Positions 49,877 through 62,425 of a stretch of DNA of 64,000 bases are shown here, piece after piece. Origin of the DNA: Clitoria ternatea (taxonomy: Eukaryota > Streptophyta > Magnoliopsida > Fabales > Fabaceae); assembly GCA_037962975.1 (NCBI GenBank), contig CM075675.1, forward strand, positions 8,380,001 to 8,444,000. The letters are read 5' to 3'. How positions within the stretch are numbered: position 1 is the first letter of the stretch; every line of letters begins with the position of its first letter. The position numbers and the translations under genes are program-made. The notes beneath the pieces were generated by a model. The model searched no databases, was not told the origin of the DNA, and saw nothing but the letters and a program-made list of their open reading frames with translations.

Positions 49877-50639
49877 TGGTGTTGAGTTTGATGGTTTGGT
49901 CATGGAGGTTGATCAGTGAAGTAGGGGCTAGTGAAGTGAGAGTGGGAAGGGGTGGTTTGTGAAAATAAGCAGAAGGTAAAGGGGTGAAATGGAATTATGG
50001 TAAATTTTGGGGTTTATTTCTTTTTTTTTTTGGTGAAATGGTTTATTTCTCTTTCTTTTTTTGTCAACCAATGGTTTATTTCTTTGTACGGGGTTACGTG
50101 GGGCTTTTTTTTGAAGCCCAAATCAAATAATGTTAGGTGGATAAAAAAAGCTAAAAGTACTAAACTGTTTACCAGGAAAAAAAAAAGCAAAATTTTAATT
50201 TTGAATTAAATTAAGTTGTTGTTATTTTCAACGTACCGTTCATATCAATAATCATGAGATTAATCTATTTGAATGTTTATGGTACATATATAAGTTGGTA
50301 TATATTTTTTTGTGAAGGAGGTGATCAAGTTCATCTATTGAAGATTTTTTTTGGTCGAATTTATTGAAAATTAAGAACACACAAATTTGGGATTTGAAAT
50401 CCCACTAACATCAATGACCAAAATATAAAGCCCAACAACATCAACAACTAATTGTTGCCTTTCGCTATTATGAATAACATGATAAAATTTTAAGCCTATA
50501 TCATGCGTACAAGCCAGATTTGTTGGGAGATTAGTCATTTTATTGACTTTTCTCTTTCTCTCTATTTTTTCTCCTTATTTATTTTTATCTTATTTCATCT
50601 CTCCATCTAAATGAGTCATCGGGTTAAAACCTTTGTATT
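49877..50639. other. PORR promoter side and intergenic DNA
   Basis: AT-rich with poly-T runs (about 50021-50060). No ORF of interest. Confidence 0.5.
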
Positions 50640-51090
50640 TTAACATATATTTGTTTGTGATTTAGACATATCGTTTGGGTCCACGTTGTATCTGGACGAC
50701 ATACCATATCATAGATAATAAAGAACTTCATTTCATACATAGACGAGATACAGACTCTTGTCATGAAGACATCATCCACGGACACGTCAACAATCATGTC
50801 ACCAGCAAAACCTACAAAAGTATCTAACAATCGCATCATTAACATCATACAACAACCTTACTATAAATACCCTTCTCGAAAAAAATATAAAGGTATGCAT
50901 TAATTATGCATATATACACTACTTCGTGATACTCTCCCTTTTTACTCTGTTGCTACTCTCTAACTTAGGCATCAAAAGTATCTTACAAACACATGTCCCA
51001 TTCGGTCACATTTGATATTTGTGCTGGTTTCCACGAATTCAGAAGCGTAACATTCAATTCACCATCGCAAGATACCATCCTAGACGAGCA
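50640..51090 (+). repeat. diverged LTR remnant
   Basis: Contains a TATA box (CTATAAATACCC, about 50870) and then, about 100 bp downstream, CTCTAACTTAGGCATCAAAAGTATCTTACAAACAC in drifted form. This is the same order as the TATA and ACTTGAGCGTCGGAG...TTTGCAGG block of the gypsy LTR at 52037-52767. Ends are not clear, so the limits are approximate and solo-LTR status is inference. Confidence 0.4.
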
Positions 51091-51611
51091 CATATATTGA
51101 CAAAATCAATTTTATAAAGCTATTGTTCGGTTCTTGTTTTTCCAAGTAACTTAACCACAATTTTCCCAAAGTAAATAGAAGATATATACTTATACATCTT
51201 GAGAATGTGTAATGAATTGTGTATACAAACAAGCACTTAGTTGACAACCATGAAGCATTAAAAAAATGATCTATATTTATTGGATTTGACTAATTCATTC
51301 AAGAAATAATAGTGTAAAGTGAAAATGTTGGAGTATATCCATATTCAATAGTTAAATTTACAAAATACTTATTCAAGATAAGGTAGATATACTGTTATTT
51401 CGCTGCCCTTTAGAAAAATCAAATTCATATTTATGCTTCTTTAAGTGTTTTCATGAAAGGTAGAATTTCTTTAAATTTAATCATAAATGTTCGTTATCAT
51501 AAAAATGGAGGAATTTCCATATCTAAAGCTATTTGACCTTATTATTTTGATGATTAGATGAATTTAGTAATAAAAAAAATGATACTATTTAATGAACATG
51601 AATGAACTTTA

Positions 51612-51667
<56 letters not shown>

Positions 51668-52036
51668 CTTAAAAATACTCAAACCAATGTGTATGATATG
51701 AGAAACATATTGTTTGGATTGTTGGATGAGCATTTACAGTTTGCATGATTGATTTAAACTTAATTCCTCTATTTTTTTTATTATCATTTATGGTGTAATT
51801 GGAAGGTGAAAAAGTATGAAAAAATTATGATGGGAAAAAAATGTAGTCTGAGAATTATTTTTTCGTTTGATAACTTTTGGCTTAAACTATTAGAAAGTTT
51901 TCAATGTAGAATTTATAAGTTGTTATTTTCTCACGGTAACCAATGAAAATGTTTTCTTAAAACCAATACATTTTACATAACGACATGTGTTCATTTTGTT
52001 ATTTTAACTTAAATATCCTCTTTATAATATTAATAG
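51091..52036. other. intergenic AT-rich DNA
   Basis: No gene. Contains the (AT)n run at 51613-51666. Confidence 0.55.
51613..51666. repeat. (AT)n microsatellite
   Basis: About 27 AT dinucleotides. Confidence 0.95.
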
Positions 52037-52767
52037 TGATCCGGTCTCAATACCGGTATCCGATCTGCAAGACATGTTTCAACGTCTTTGTCAAGACATC
52101 AACGTGTAACCGGTGTCATCGGTATACATCCGGACTGTAATTCCGTATCAGGCGTTCTCCCTATACCGGTTGTTCAGGATAACACTATGACACCGGACAA
52201 TACACACGTCACTGTGCTAAAGACAAGGATAATTGCTACAGGGATCGATCAATAATTCCCTGCACTACGAGCCAAATTCTGCTCACGGGAATGGTCAACT
52301 TGTTCCCTAATCCTAGTCTATATTCTCTATGCTCAATATAAAATAGCCACTTGACCCAATCATGCTGGTAAGTGCGCAATATAATAATGCTAATGGGAGT
52401 TAGTGGTTCCCCACTAACGAGTCCTCGAAAAACGAGCCAATCAGGTATATGAACTCATTTCATTAATGAAGTGAGGGATCTTCAACTATTCTGATAAACA
52501 ATTACTCTCTGAAATACATTCCTTACTTGGAATATCATCACTGACTTGAGCGTCGGAGAATCTTTGCAGGTGACACCACCATTCGCCCACTTCAACGCGT
52601 TAGGTCGGTGTGAAGGACCTCCAGGACGCCCAGTCCGCTCTCTTCGCTCAAGGACAACGGATACTTATACCGGATACTCATACATATCCGGTCTCCTGTA
52701 CGGTATTTACATACTGTTGGTGATTGACTTGAGTCCGGATCTCTAGACCCCGGTTCAGGACAGATCA
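52037..52767 (+). repeat. 5' LTR
   Basis: 731 bp bounded by TGATC and GATCA, perfect 5-bp inverted ends with TG...CA. It has a TATA-like TATAAAAT (about 52337-52344) and several CCGGTAT/ATACCGG words. The right boundary is supported by the primer-site-like sequence that starts one base later; the left by the TG and by AATAG outside it. The other LTR is not in the window for comparison. Confidence 0.72.
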
Positions 52768-52787
52768 TTGGCACGCCCGGTGGGACT
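52768..52787 (+). other. candidate primer-binding site
   Basis: TTGGCACGCCCGGTGGGACT directly follows the LTR end, as expected for a tRNA-primed site, and resembles the post-LTR sequence of other plant gypsy elements. The matching tRNA was not determined. Confidence 0.6.
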
Positions 52788-52832
52788 CGATAAAGTTATT
52801 CCCATATCCATTGAAAGAGCAAGTAATCCACA

Positions 52833-55800
52833 ATGGAAGGCGAAGCACAAGATTTCGTGGAGAATCAGCCTGAGGACAGAACTAACCCCAATGTTTTCAG
52901 GAAGCTCAACTTTGATTCTCATGGGGGCAGCTCGAAGAAAATAGTAACAGTGTCTAATCCTGATCCTCGGGATGAGCTGATCAGCCAACTTCAGAAGGAG
53001 CTCGCTGAATTACGAAGAGAAAGAAAGCAAAGCGAGGATAAAGAATCATCCCGAACGCGAAACATTCCCCACACAACTGATGGTGAAAAGTCCACCACTC
53101 TCCAATACTCAAATATCCCTACGTTTGAGGGGGGAGAACAAACTCATGATTCTGGAGATGAAACTTCCCGAAGGAAGAGGGAGTCAATGACAGCACCCCC
53201 AATTTCTTACAAGCTGAAAGTTCCTTTTTCAAGGAGACTTATGAGCATCCACATCCCCAAGCACCTTCAAACTACTCAGCCACTTTCCATCGGAAAATAC
53301 AATGGAGAAACTGATCCTACTAAGCACCTTGATGCTTACGTATTTGAAGCCATGTACTTGGGGGCTGATGAAGATGTGATGTGTCGAATGTTCCCTCGAA
53401 CATTATCTGAGGAGGCCCTCGGATGGTTTAAAGGTTTACCATCTGGATCCATAGATTCTTGGGCTGAGATGGCAGCTACTTTTGAGACTCACTTCGTCAT
53501 CTCTAGAGATGTGCCCAGGACGTCTCATACCTTGGCTCAGATTAAGCAAGGTGAAAACGAAGGCTTAAAAGATTTCTTGAAGAGGTTCTACAAGGAAGCA
53601 GCCCTGGTTCCTAACCTCACAGAGTCTATTAAGCTGCATATCGTTATTGAGGCGTTGCAGCCAGGATCAGCTTTTGCTCTCTCTTTAGCGAAAAGCCCTC
53701 CTATAACTTTCGAGGATTTCAGGAAAAAAGCCTCGAAATACGTGAGTATAGAGATGCACTTGGAGGCCATAGCTGCAAAGAAAAAGCCATCAACGCCACC
53801 CTCCCAAACCCAGAAGGGTAAGGAGAAAACGAGGTCAGAACGCATGGAGAGACCATTCACCAATCCCAGAGTTAATAACCACTCTCCTCGACCTCGAGAA
53901 AGACATGTTAATTCCTTCAGCCATTATGCACAACTATCTGCCAAACCATCTCAGATTTTGAGAGAGGTCGGATGGCCAGCTTTCAGCATATATGGCATCA
54001 GAAGGCCAGCTCCCATCAAAAGACCAGGAAATCCCCGTAAATACTGCGATTTTCACGAACAGAATGGTCATTCCACTGATGAATGCCAAGCTCTAAAGAA
54101 CGCGGTTGAGACGCTAATTAGAGAAGGCAAGTTAAAACAATACCTGTTCAAAGAGAAATCTTTTGACAGAGTAGAGCGGAATGAGAAAAGAGAAAGGGAT
54201 CCAGATGACGGGGATGACAATAATCGTAATCCGGTCAGAAAGTTCTCTGCCTCGGAGAAACAAAAGGGAGTGATGACGGACGAAATACCGCACAAGGACG
54301 GCGTGCCTCAGCAACAGCGTCAAGGTCGGCGTGAAGTTATTGACATGATTGCTGGAGGATTCGCTGGAGGTGGAGCTTCAATTACAGCTCGTAAGAATCA
54401 TCATAGAATGATTCTATCTGTGCAAGGGAAAGTAAAAGACAATCGCCCTTACAGAGGTGGGATTGAGGCTCCAACAATCTCTTTCTCCGATGAGGATTTT
54501 GGCCCGACCATTCCTGGTGGTGATGATGCGGTGGTCATCACAGCAGTGATAGCCAACAAGGACGTCCGAAGAATCCTTGTTGATCAAGGAAGTTCCTGCG
54601 ATGTTATTTTCTATAATTGCTTTGAAAGGATGGGTTTTAAAGACTCAGACTTACAACTTTATACGCAGGAACTAACAGCTTTCAACGGAGCAAAGCAATT
54701 GACTAAAGGGTATCTTGATACCCTTATTTCGTTTGAAGGCAAACTAGGGGCCAGGACAGTTAAATCCCGAGTGCTAGTGATTGATGTCAAATCACCATTT
54801 AATGGCATCATAGGCCGCCCCACACTAAATGCAATGGAGGCAGTTGTATCAACCCCACATCTCCTTATCAAGTTCATTGACAAGGATAATTCTGTTTCAT
54901 CTATCCGGGGTGATCAAGAGATGGCTAGGTACTGTTACAACCTTAGCCTCAACATGACAAAGCTGGATGCCTCCAATAAAAAGAGGAAACTCAATGATCC
55001 TGGAGCTGCTGCTGGATCTGTAAGCCTTGTCGACCTGGACCCTAGGGCGGATTTGAACATTGATCCGTCCAACCCATTAAAGCCCACACCGGATGGAAGT
55101 TCCAGGGACATCGTCTTGGGAGATTCTCCAGAAAAGATCACCCATATTAATGACAAGCTAGATACAGAGATGGAACAGCGGCTACTGACGCTCCTGCAAG
55201 AATTTAAAGACCTCTTTGCATGGACTGCAGCCGATATGCCTGGCATAGACCCTGCTTTCTGCTGTCATAAATTATCCGTCTATCCAGAGACGAGACCGGT
55301 AGCCCAGAATAAAAGGAGATTGGGCCCAGAGAAACAAAAGGCAGCTTGCCAGCAAACTGAGGAATTGCTGAAGGCCGGATTTATCAAAGAAATCCGTTAT
55401 TCCTCTTGGCTCTCGAATGTGGTGATGGTCCGTAAGTCCAATGGCAAATGGAGAATGTGCATTGACTATGTGGACCTCAACTGTTGCTGTCCAAAAGATC
55501 CTTATCCTCTTCCTAATATAGATCGGATGGTAGATAATTCCTCTAGTTATCAATACCTGAGCTTCATGGATGCTTATTCGGGTTACAACCAGATTCCGAT
55601 GTGCGAAGAGGATCAAGAAAAGACAGCTTTTATAAATGATCGTGGTGTCTTTTGCTATACAGTTATGCCCTTTGGCCTGAAAAATGCTGGGGCAACATAT
55701 CAACGCATGATCAACAAGGTTTTTGAAGGTATGCATACCAAACTTGTTGAAGTATACATCAATGATATAATAGCCAAGACACCGGTTGGAGGCGATCATA

Positions 55801-58304
55801 TTGAAGACCTACGCCAAGTATTCACCCGTTTGAGAGAATTTAACATGAGGCTAAACCCGACGAAATGCACCTTCGCTGTCCCTGCTGGGAAGTTCTTGGG
55901 TTTCATGTTGACTCAACGCGGTATTGAAGCCAATCCAGGGAAATGCCAAACGATTCTAGACATGCAAAGTCCAAAGAATCTTAGAGAAGTCCAATCCCTG
56001 AATGGCAAAGTGGCAGCCTTGGCACGATTCATGCCAAAGATGGCTCATAGATCCCTCCCTCTGTATAAGATACTGAAAAAGTCCAAGAAATTCGAGTGGG
56101 GACAGGAACAAGAGAAAGCATTCCAAGAGCTTAAGGAGGTGTTGTCCAAACCTCCCATTCTCACAAAGCCTGACCCCGAAGACACACTCATCCTATACTT
56201 GGCTATTTCAGATGAAGCTTTGGGCGTTGCCTTGATAAAAGAAACTCCTGACGGACAGATACCGGTCTATTTCACTAGCAAAACCTTACAAGGTGCTGAA
56301 ATCCGGTATCAAAAAATTGAAAAGGCCGCCCTCGCTGTTGTTTGGGCCTCTCGACGGCTACGTCCGTACTTTCACGCCCATCCGATCATAGTGAGAACGG
56401 ATTTACCACTCCGCTCTATTTTGATTAAGCCCGACCTCGCTGGGAGGATGATCAAATGGTCTATCGAACTCTCTGAGTTTGATATATCTTACGAACCCCG
56501 AAGCGCCATTAAAGCTCAAGTCCTGGCTGATTTTATGGTGGAAATGACAGGGACTGACCCAGATTCCCCTCGTGTTCATTGGACCATTTATGTTGATGGT
56601 TCATCGAACCAAAGAGGCTCTGGAGCAGGAGTAGTTCTAGAAAGTGATGACGGAGTACACCTGGAAATCTCCCTTCGCTTCAATTTCAAAACTTCCAACA
56701 ACCAAGCTGAGTACGAAGCTTGTTTGGCCGGACTGAGAGCTGCAATTGACATCGGAGCTTCTGAGGCGACGCTCTGCAGTGATTCACAACTGGTGATTTC
56801 ACAAATCTTAGGAGATTATCAGGCTCGCGAACCTCAACTCCAATTATACTTGAACTGTGTTAAGGAGTTGAGAGAGAAATTCTCGAAGATGGAATTCAAG
56901 CATGTTCCACGCGAAGAGAACACTAGAGCGTATATACTCTCCAGATTAGCAAGCACCAAGCGACCAGGTAGTACAACTACGCTGGTTCAAAGTACATTAA
57001 CGTCGCCCAGCATTCCTCTTTTCCCTTCTCTAAATGCCATAATGACAAACTCTCTTTATGGAGACACATGGATGGCCCCCTACATCCGTTATTTGGCCGA
57101 TGGATAGCTACCTACGGATGAGAAGGAAAAGACGAGGATAAGGAGGGAATTACCATACTTCACTATGATCGATGGTAATCTTTACAGAAGGGCGCTCTCT
57201 GTGCCCTATTTGATTTGCCTCAAGGAGAATGAGGTGCAAGACGTAATGGAGGAAGTGCATGGATGACAATGTGGACACCACGCCGGAGGAAGAAGCTTAA
57301 TGCGAAAAATCCTCAGGGCTGGATACTGGTGGCCCACGATGAAGCAGGACTCCATTGACTTCGTTAAAAAATGCGATGCTTGCCAAAAATTCTCCAATCT
57401 TCACCACACACCGGCGGAAGAACTCTTCACATCCGCTGTTCCATGGCCCTTCTACCAATGGGGATTGGATATTCTGGGCCCCTTTCCAACTGCTCCTGGG
57501 GGCATCAAATATCTCATTGTAGGGGTCGACTATTTCACTAAGTGGATAGAAGCAGAGCCGGTGGTACATATTACTTCAGCCCGAACTCGTCGTTTCATGT
57601 ATGAAAACATTATAACACGGTTCGGGATCCCAGCACGGATTGTCACAGATAATGGCACCCAATTCACGGATAGAAAATTCACAGATTTACTCGAAGGGTT
57701 AGGAATAACCCAGATATTCTCATCCGTTGAACATCCCCAAACTAACGGCCAAGCTGAAGTGGCCAACAGGGAAGTGCTGAAAGGACTAAAGAAACGCCTT
57801 GGTGAAGCCAAGGGCGGATGGACAGACCAGCTATGCCACGTCCTATGGGCATACTGGACAACGCCTCATTCATCTACTAACGAATCCCCATATCGCCTGA
57901 CATACGGGGTAGAGGCAATGATACCCGTGGAACTGCAAATTGCTTCCACAAGGGTCAAATACTTCTCTGAAGAATCTAATAATGCTAATTTGGCGTCAGA
58001 AATGGATGTCATACAAGAACTCAGAGAGGACACATTCGTCAGAGACCAAGCTATCAAAGCCAAAGTTGCTCTCCGATACAACAAGCGAGTTCAATCAAGG
58101 ACTTTCAACGTCGGAGATTTGGTTTTGAGAAAAGCAAGTATAGGGAACAAATTTGCTTATCAAGGCAAACTAGCCCCAAACTGGGAAGGCCCATACAGGG
58201 TATCCGAGGTTACTGGCAAAGGCTCTTACCGCCTTGAAAACCTTGATGGCACTCCAATCCGAAATAAATGGAACACCCAAAACTTGCGCGTCTACTATAG
58301 CTAG
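52833..58304 (+). pseudogene. gag-pol polyprotein of the Tat-type retrotransposon, broken
   Basis: One continuous frame of 1,823 codons with two stops, TAG at 57105-57107 and TGA at 57264-57266. Domains: gag (about residues 150-305, YNGETDPTKHLDAY), a CxxHx4GHx4C knuckle (CDFHEQNGHSTDEC, about 405-418), and protease (VDQGSS, about 583). Reverse transcriptase (about 850-1030) has DAYSGYNQ. A gypsy RNase H and then a second, archaeal-type RNase H (YVDGSSN, about 1253) follow. Integrase has an HHCC finger (HHAGG, CDAC) and the D,D,E core (WGLDILGP about 1543, TDNGTQF about 1605, Glu in NGQAEV about 1640). The RT active-site motif is YIND at residues 975-978, so the first catalytic Asp is Asn. 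The stops separate integrase from the rest, so this copy cannot move by itself. Confidence 0.92.
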
Positions 58305-58439
58305 CTGTTGGAGCAATACATATTCTCCTATCCTCATTTTGGATTGAATACTGGAGAAATTATTTTCCCAGCTGCGCTTTCATTGTAATTCTTATTTCTG
58401 ATTTAATAAGAATCTCTCACAACAATTTAACTCTTTCGA

Positions 58440-58625
58440 GTTTCTCTTATGTTGTGATTTTCAGTTTATCCGGCGTACAGAAATATATTCAGGACGGATG
58501 ATCTCAACTACTCATCCTGTGGTTGACGATGTAACTCCTCGAATATGTGCTCGCACAAGAGCATACTCAGGACGGATGATCTCAATTACCCATTCTGTAA
58601 TTGACGATGTAACTCCTCGAGTGTG
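58440..58625 (+). repeat. two hairpin repeat units (family H) after integrase
   Basis: CAGGACGGATGATCTCAA occurs near 58491 and 58567, each followed by an inverted repeat and GACGATGTAACTCCTCGA. The inner stems are CAACTAC/GTGGTTG and CAATTAC/GTAATTG. Same family as the array at 63182-64000. Confidence 0.8.
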
Positions 58626-58629
58626 TCTA

Positions 58630-59040
58630 AGTAACTGAAGGCCCAGATTGTAGGATTAAACCGAACTCTGGGTACGGTTAGTAAGTTTGGCTGAACACCG
58701 GTGAAGACCTGGGCTGTAGGATTAAACTGAACCTCAAGAAATGGGTTGTAGGATTGAACCGAACCCCATCCTAAGAGCGGTAAAAGGGTAGAACCCAACA
58801 CCGTGTTGAAGGCTTCGGCGCAGTAAGCTGGTTCTTCTTCAAGACCACGCTGAACCCCAAGTAATGGGCGCAGTAGGTTCAGGACTAGCCCTGATCTGAA
58901 CCCCGTGTTGAAGGCTCAGATTGTAGGATTAAACCGAACTCTGAGTACGGTTAGTAGGATTAAACCGAACACCAAATACGATATAGATTGTAGGATCAAA
59001 CCGAACTCCAAACACAACAAGTAAGTTATACTGAACTCCA
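58630..59040 (+). repeat. second internal repeat array, GTAGGATTAAACCGAAC type
   Basis: The word TTGTAGGATTAAACCGAACT recurs with small changes about seven times between 58649 and 59035. A longer block of about 50 bp (GAAGGC(C/T)CAGATTGTAGG onward) is repeated 269 bp apart. No coding frame. Tat elements often carry such tandem arrays in this region. Confidence 0.75.
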
Positions 59041-59862
59041 AATTAATACTCTCTCTTGATGTTCCTTATTTGGAAGTTTTATAGCTTTAAATTCTGAGTC
59101 ATCAATTCTCCAATTGAAGTCTAACTCGTAAACTCCGACCCAAAAATAATTCATTCGGGTACGCCACAATCTGAGGCGTATTCACCCGAAACCTTTCAGT
59201 CGGAAATATTTATATTCGCAATCGTCAAGTAGAGGAATCTCTACTTGAGATCCTCACTCTTAAAAAACTCTCACGTGGAAGCATCACTCAGAGTTTGTGC
59301 AAAGTACTGCTCGCCCAATAATACTAGGGGACAGTATTAAAAGTTTAACGAATATCTTGGGGAATGGACTCTTGATTAAACGATCTCATAATCATTTCCC
59401 CTCAAGATTAACATTACAAGCCGTTCTCATGACAATAACATGTTTACCCACAACGGCTATTCTTATCATGATATTTACAACCAAAAGGCCTGACCTTCGA
59501 AAAACAAAATACGATTTCTACCAGGCTTTTATATATCAAGTTACTCATATTTGACAAAAAGATACTCTATCTCTCCTGTCAAATCAAGTCTTTGGCTATC
59601 AAAACGCCTATACATGAAAAATGATAGTTATATACTCCTATCCGTTCTTCATCTCGCATGTACAAATCCGGAATGAAGATTCTATATTATCCGATATTCA
59701 TTACTTAAATCTGGAATGACTCGATACACATGCATATAAAGGCAAATCGCTTTTTTATTGATCAAATGAATATTACATGGAGAAATTCGTTCAATAATCC
59801 GGAGCTGATCCCGGAACACAGCGAATTTGAATCAATAAAAAAAAAGAGAAAAAAGGAAGGCA
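59041..59862. other. retrotransposon non-coding spacer
   Basis: Part of the element between the repeat array and the 3' end of the antisense gene. No coding signal; it should hold the antisense gene's 3' UTR. Confidence 0.5.
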
Positions 59863-62425
59863 CTAGTTTTTGTGACTTGTATCTCCTTCCGTCCCTTTAC
59901 CTTTATCCCCGGTCTTGCCTTTATCTGCGCTAGGGTCTGTTCCTGTACTTTTGAGCTTTAGAAGAGAAGGTCCCATTGATTGGCCTTCAGGTAAAGGAGC
60001 AAACTCGTATGGCGTGTCAGGTGGACTCTTATGACGGTTATCAACAATAGCCACCAGTTTCCCTTGATGAAACTCATAAAACGGATCAATACCATTCAGG
60101 TTAAGTTTCACCTTGGGATTCCGGTATTGAACTTGACGAACAGCCAACCCGAAGGATTCCTTGACTGCTTGATCACACATATCTACAGCCTCGTCAAATT
60201 CTGCTTTCGTGTCCGCCAACTTTAAGAGCAGCTCTTTCTCCTTACGAGACCAATCTTCTGCTCCTTGAGAGTAGACGATCTTGGCTTCCTTAAGCTCCTC
60301 TTCCAGCTTTGAAGAGCGTTCCTTCTCCGTACAAAGACCGGAATGGAGGTCGGAATTGATTTTGTTTTGATCAAGTACTTGGACCTCCAACTCCTTGACA
60401 AGATACATCAGTCTGGCAATTTCTTCATCCTTCTTATATCCTTCCTCTTTGGAAGCTTCTAATTTACCTTCTAAACGGAGGATGTTTGCCTTATCCTTAG
60501 CAGCAGCAACGCTAAGATCGTTAACCTTGCCAACCAACAAGCTGAGCCTCTCATTCTCTTCTGAAAGTTTACGAACCGATCTCATGAGCCCGGATAATTC
60601 TGCCAGATGCTTCTGTCCGGCATCGCAAGCTTTTGTTACCTCTTCACTTTTCAATGAGGGCTTCATCTTGTACGGAGTTTCAGGAACGCCCTCGGGAACA
60701 GAACCTTCGTATACCAAATATTGTGCAAGACTGGAGCTACTTTCAAGAGGGCGAGTAACTTTGGGTGTAAAATAAGTCGTTATTGGCTTTGCACCATAAG
60801 TGATCCCGTCGCCTGGGGCATCCGGAGTGGATCTTGCATCCGGAGTGGGCCCTTCCACTTTCTTTCCCTTAGAAAGCTCCGGGTAAGCACCCCCTCTTGA
60901 AATTTTGGATTTCTTGGGAGAAGGTTGACGATCCGAGGTCTTGGAAGAACCGCGTTTTGTCCTTTTCTTCTTCTCTCCGACCTTCTCAACCACAACCCCC
61001 TCGGGTCCGCCCTCAAGCAAGGGGATATCGTCACCAGCAGAGGAGGTTAAAATTATAGTCTCAGCTGTAGCTTTCTTCGAATTCCGTTTCGCTTGGATGT
61101 CATTTTCAGCTGCTACAGAATTCACTCCAGCTTTGAGCCCTTTGAGCTTCTCCATCTCTGGTGACACAGTTTCAATTTCAACTGCGAAACCAAACAACAT
61201 GGTTAGAAATCAAAGACTTCAAGGCATGATACGATAAAACATGAAAAATAGCAAGAAAATTACGCAAATACTCCTCGCGGGTGGACCACAATCCTAACAA
61301 ACGCCTGCAAGAGAAAAATTGGTGCGAGGCGGTGTATGATTGAAGGGCTGAAAGAACAGAAACTGAAGATGGGCTTAGTTCATCCTCCTCAGTGTAGTAC
61401 GCCTGGGAGGTCAATAAAAAGTGTTCATGCATCCAAGCCACTGGGAACTTCGGAATCCCATCTTCAGTTAACCAAAAAATTGACTCATCAGGATGAACGC
61501 TGATCTTCGTGAAGTAAGACTTGAATGAACGACCATCAACTTTGGCGGAGTCAGTATACGCCTCGAAGTTGATAATCTTGGAGAGAGTCCGGAGGGATAT
61601 CAAGCTCACTCCCCCCTTCTCCTTATTTGCACGACGGACCACTTGAGCAAAGTAGAAAAGCATGGCCACCGTCGGTTTGAAGTTGAAGTGCTCCCCAAGC
61701 ACTTCAAGAGAATAGACTAACCCTCATCCGTTGGGGTGAAGCTGTGAAGGGGCGCAGTCTAAGAATCTCAAAACCCCCATCTGAAACTTTGTAAGGGGGA
61801 AGCGCACACCAAGATTCAAAAATAAAAAGTCATACATATACAGGGACCTTTCGTCCGGAGTATGACAAATCCGATCAGATGGCAGCGGAGCTAACGCCAT
61901 AAAGTATCTTTTGTATTTATCCTTCTTGAAGACCGTAAAACGCGGTTCCAACTCCGCTCCATCCTCTCGAGCGTGGACTGATGCCGTCTCGCGAAATTCC
62001 TCAGCCACCCAGCTGAATGGGCGCTTCTTTTGGAATTTCACCCAATCGATCCGGTGTGCGACCACGTTACACAGCCCGGAAGCTGTCTTCAATATATACT
62101 GCTGAAAGGGTGCTTCCCCTCCAGATGATTTTCCCCCAGTCGCTTTCTTCACCACCATTGTGAAAGCTTTTACGCTGCGGTAAAAATCCACATCGTCAGA
62201 AAGATACAAATCACCACTCTCAGCACTCTCACTAGAGGAGGATTCTGAAGAGGGTATAATCGCCCTTCGCCTCTGATACGGCGACGCCTCCCTCTCTGAG
62301 CTTTGTGGCTTCGATTGGAAGACCAATGGAATCCTCCCACCATGAACTGTGGGGTTTCGAGTTAAGGTCCTTCCTCCTCTTCCTCTAAGGCTAACACCAC
62401 TAAGACTAACACCTTTCCTAGACAT
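59863..62425 (-). pseudogene. antisense accessory gene of the retrotransposon, spliced
   Basis: Two exons on the minus strand, 62425-61264 and 61181-59863, with an 82-bp GT-AG intron. Together they are 827 codons with one internal stop, TGA at 61726-61724, between HPNG and GLVYSLEVLGEHF where Trp is likely. The N-terminal part is basic and Ser-rich (SSSESAESGDLY). The middle resembles the 'putative gypsy-type transposon' domain of plant elements (FLFLNLGVRFPLTKFQ, FNFKPTVAMLFYF). The C-terminal half is a long coiled coil (about residues 530-740, EELKEAKIVY and similar heptads) with a Lys-rich Gly/Asp tail. Such ORFs occur antisense in Tat elements; their role is unknown. The splice is inferred from sequence alone. 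Confidence 0.75.

Noticed and set aside
55272..55799. 175-aa minus-strand ORF
   Set aside because: Shadow of the reverse transcriptase region of gag-pol.
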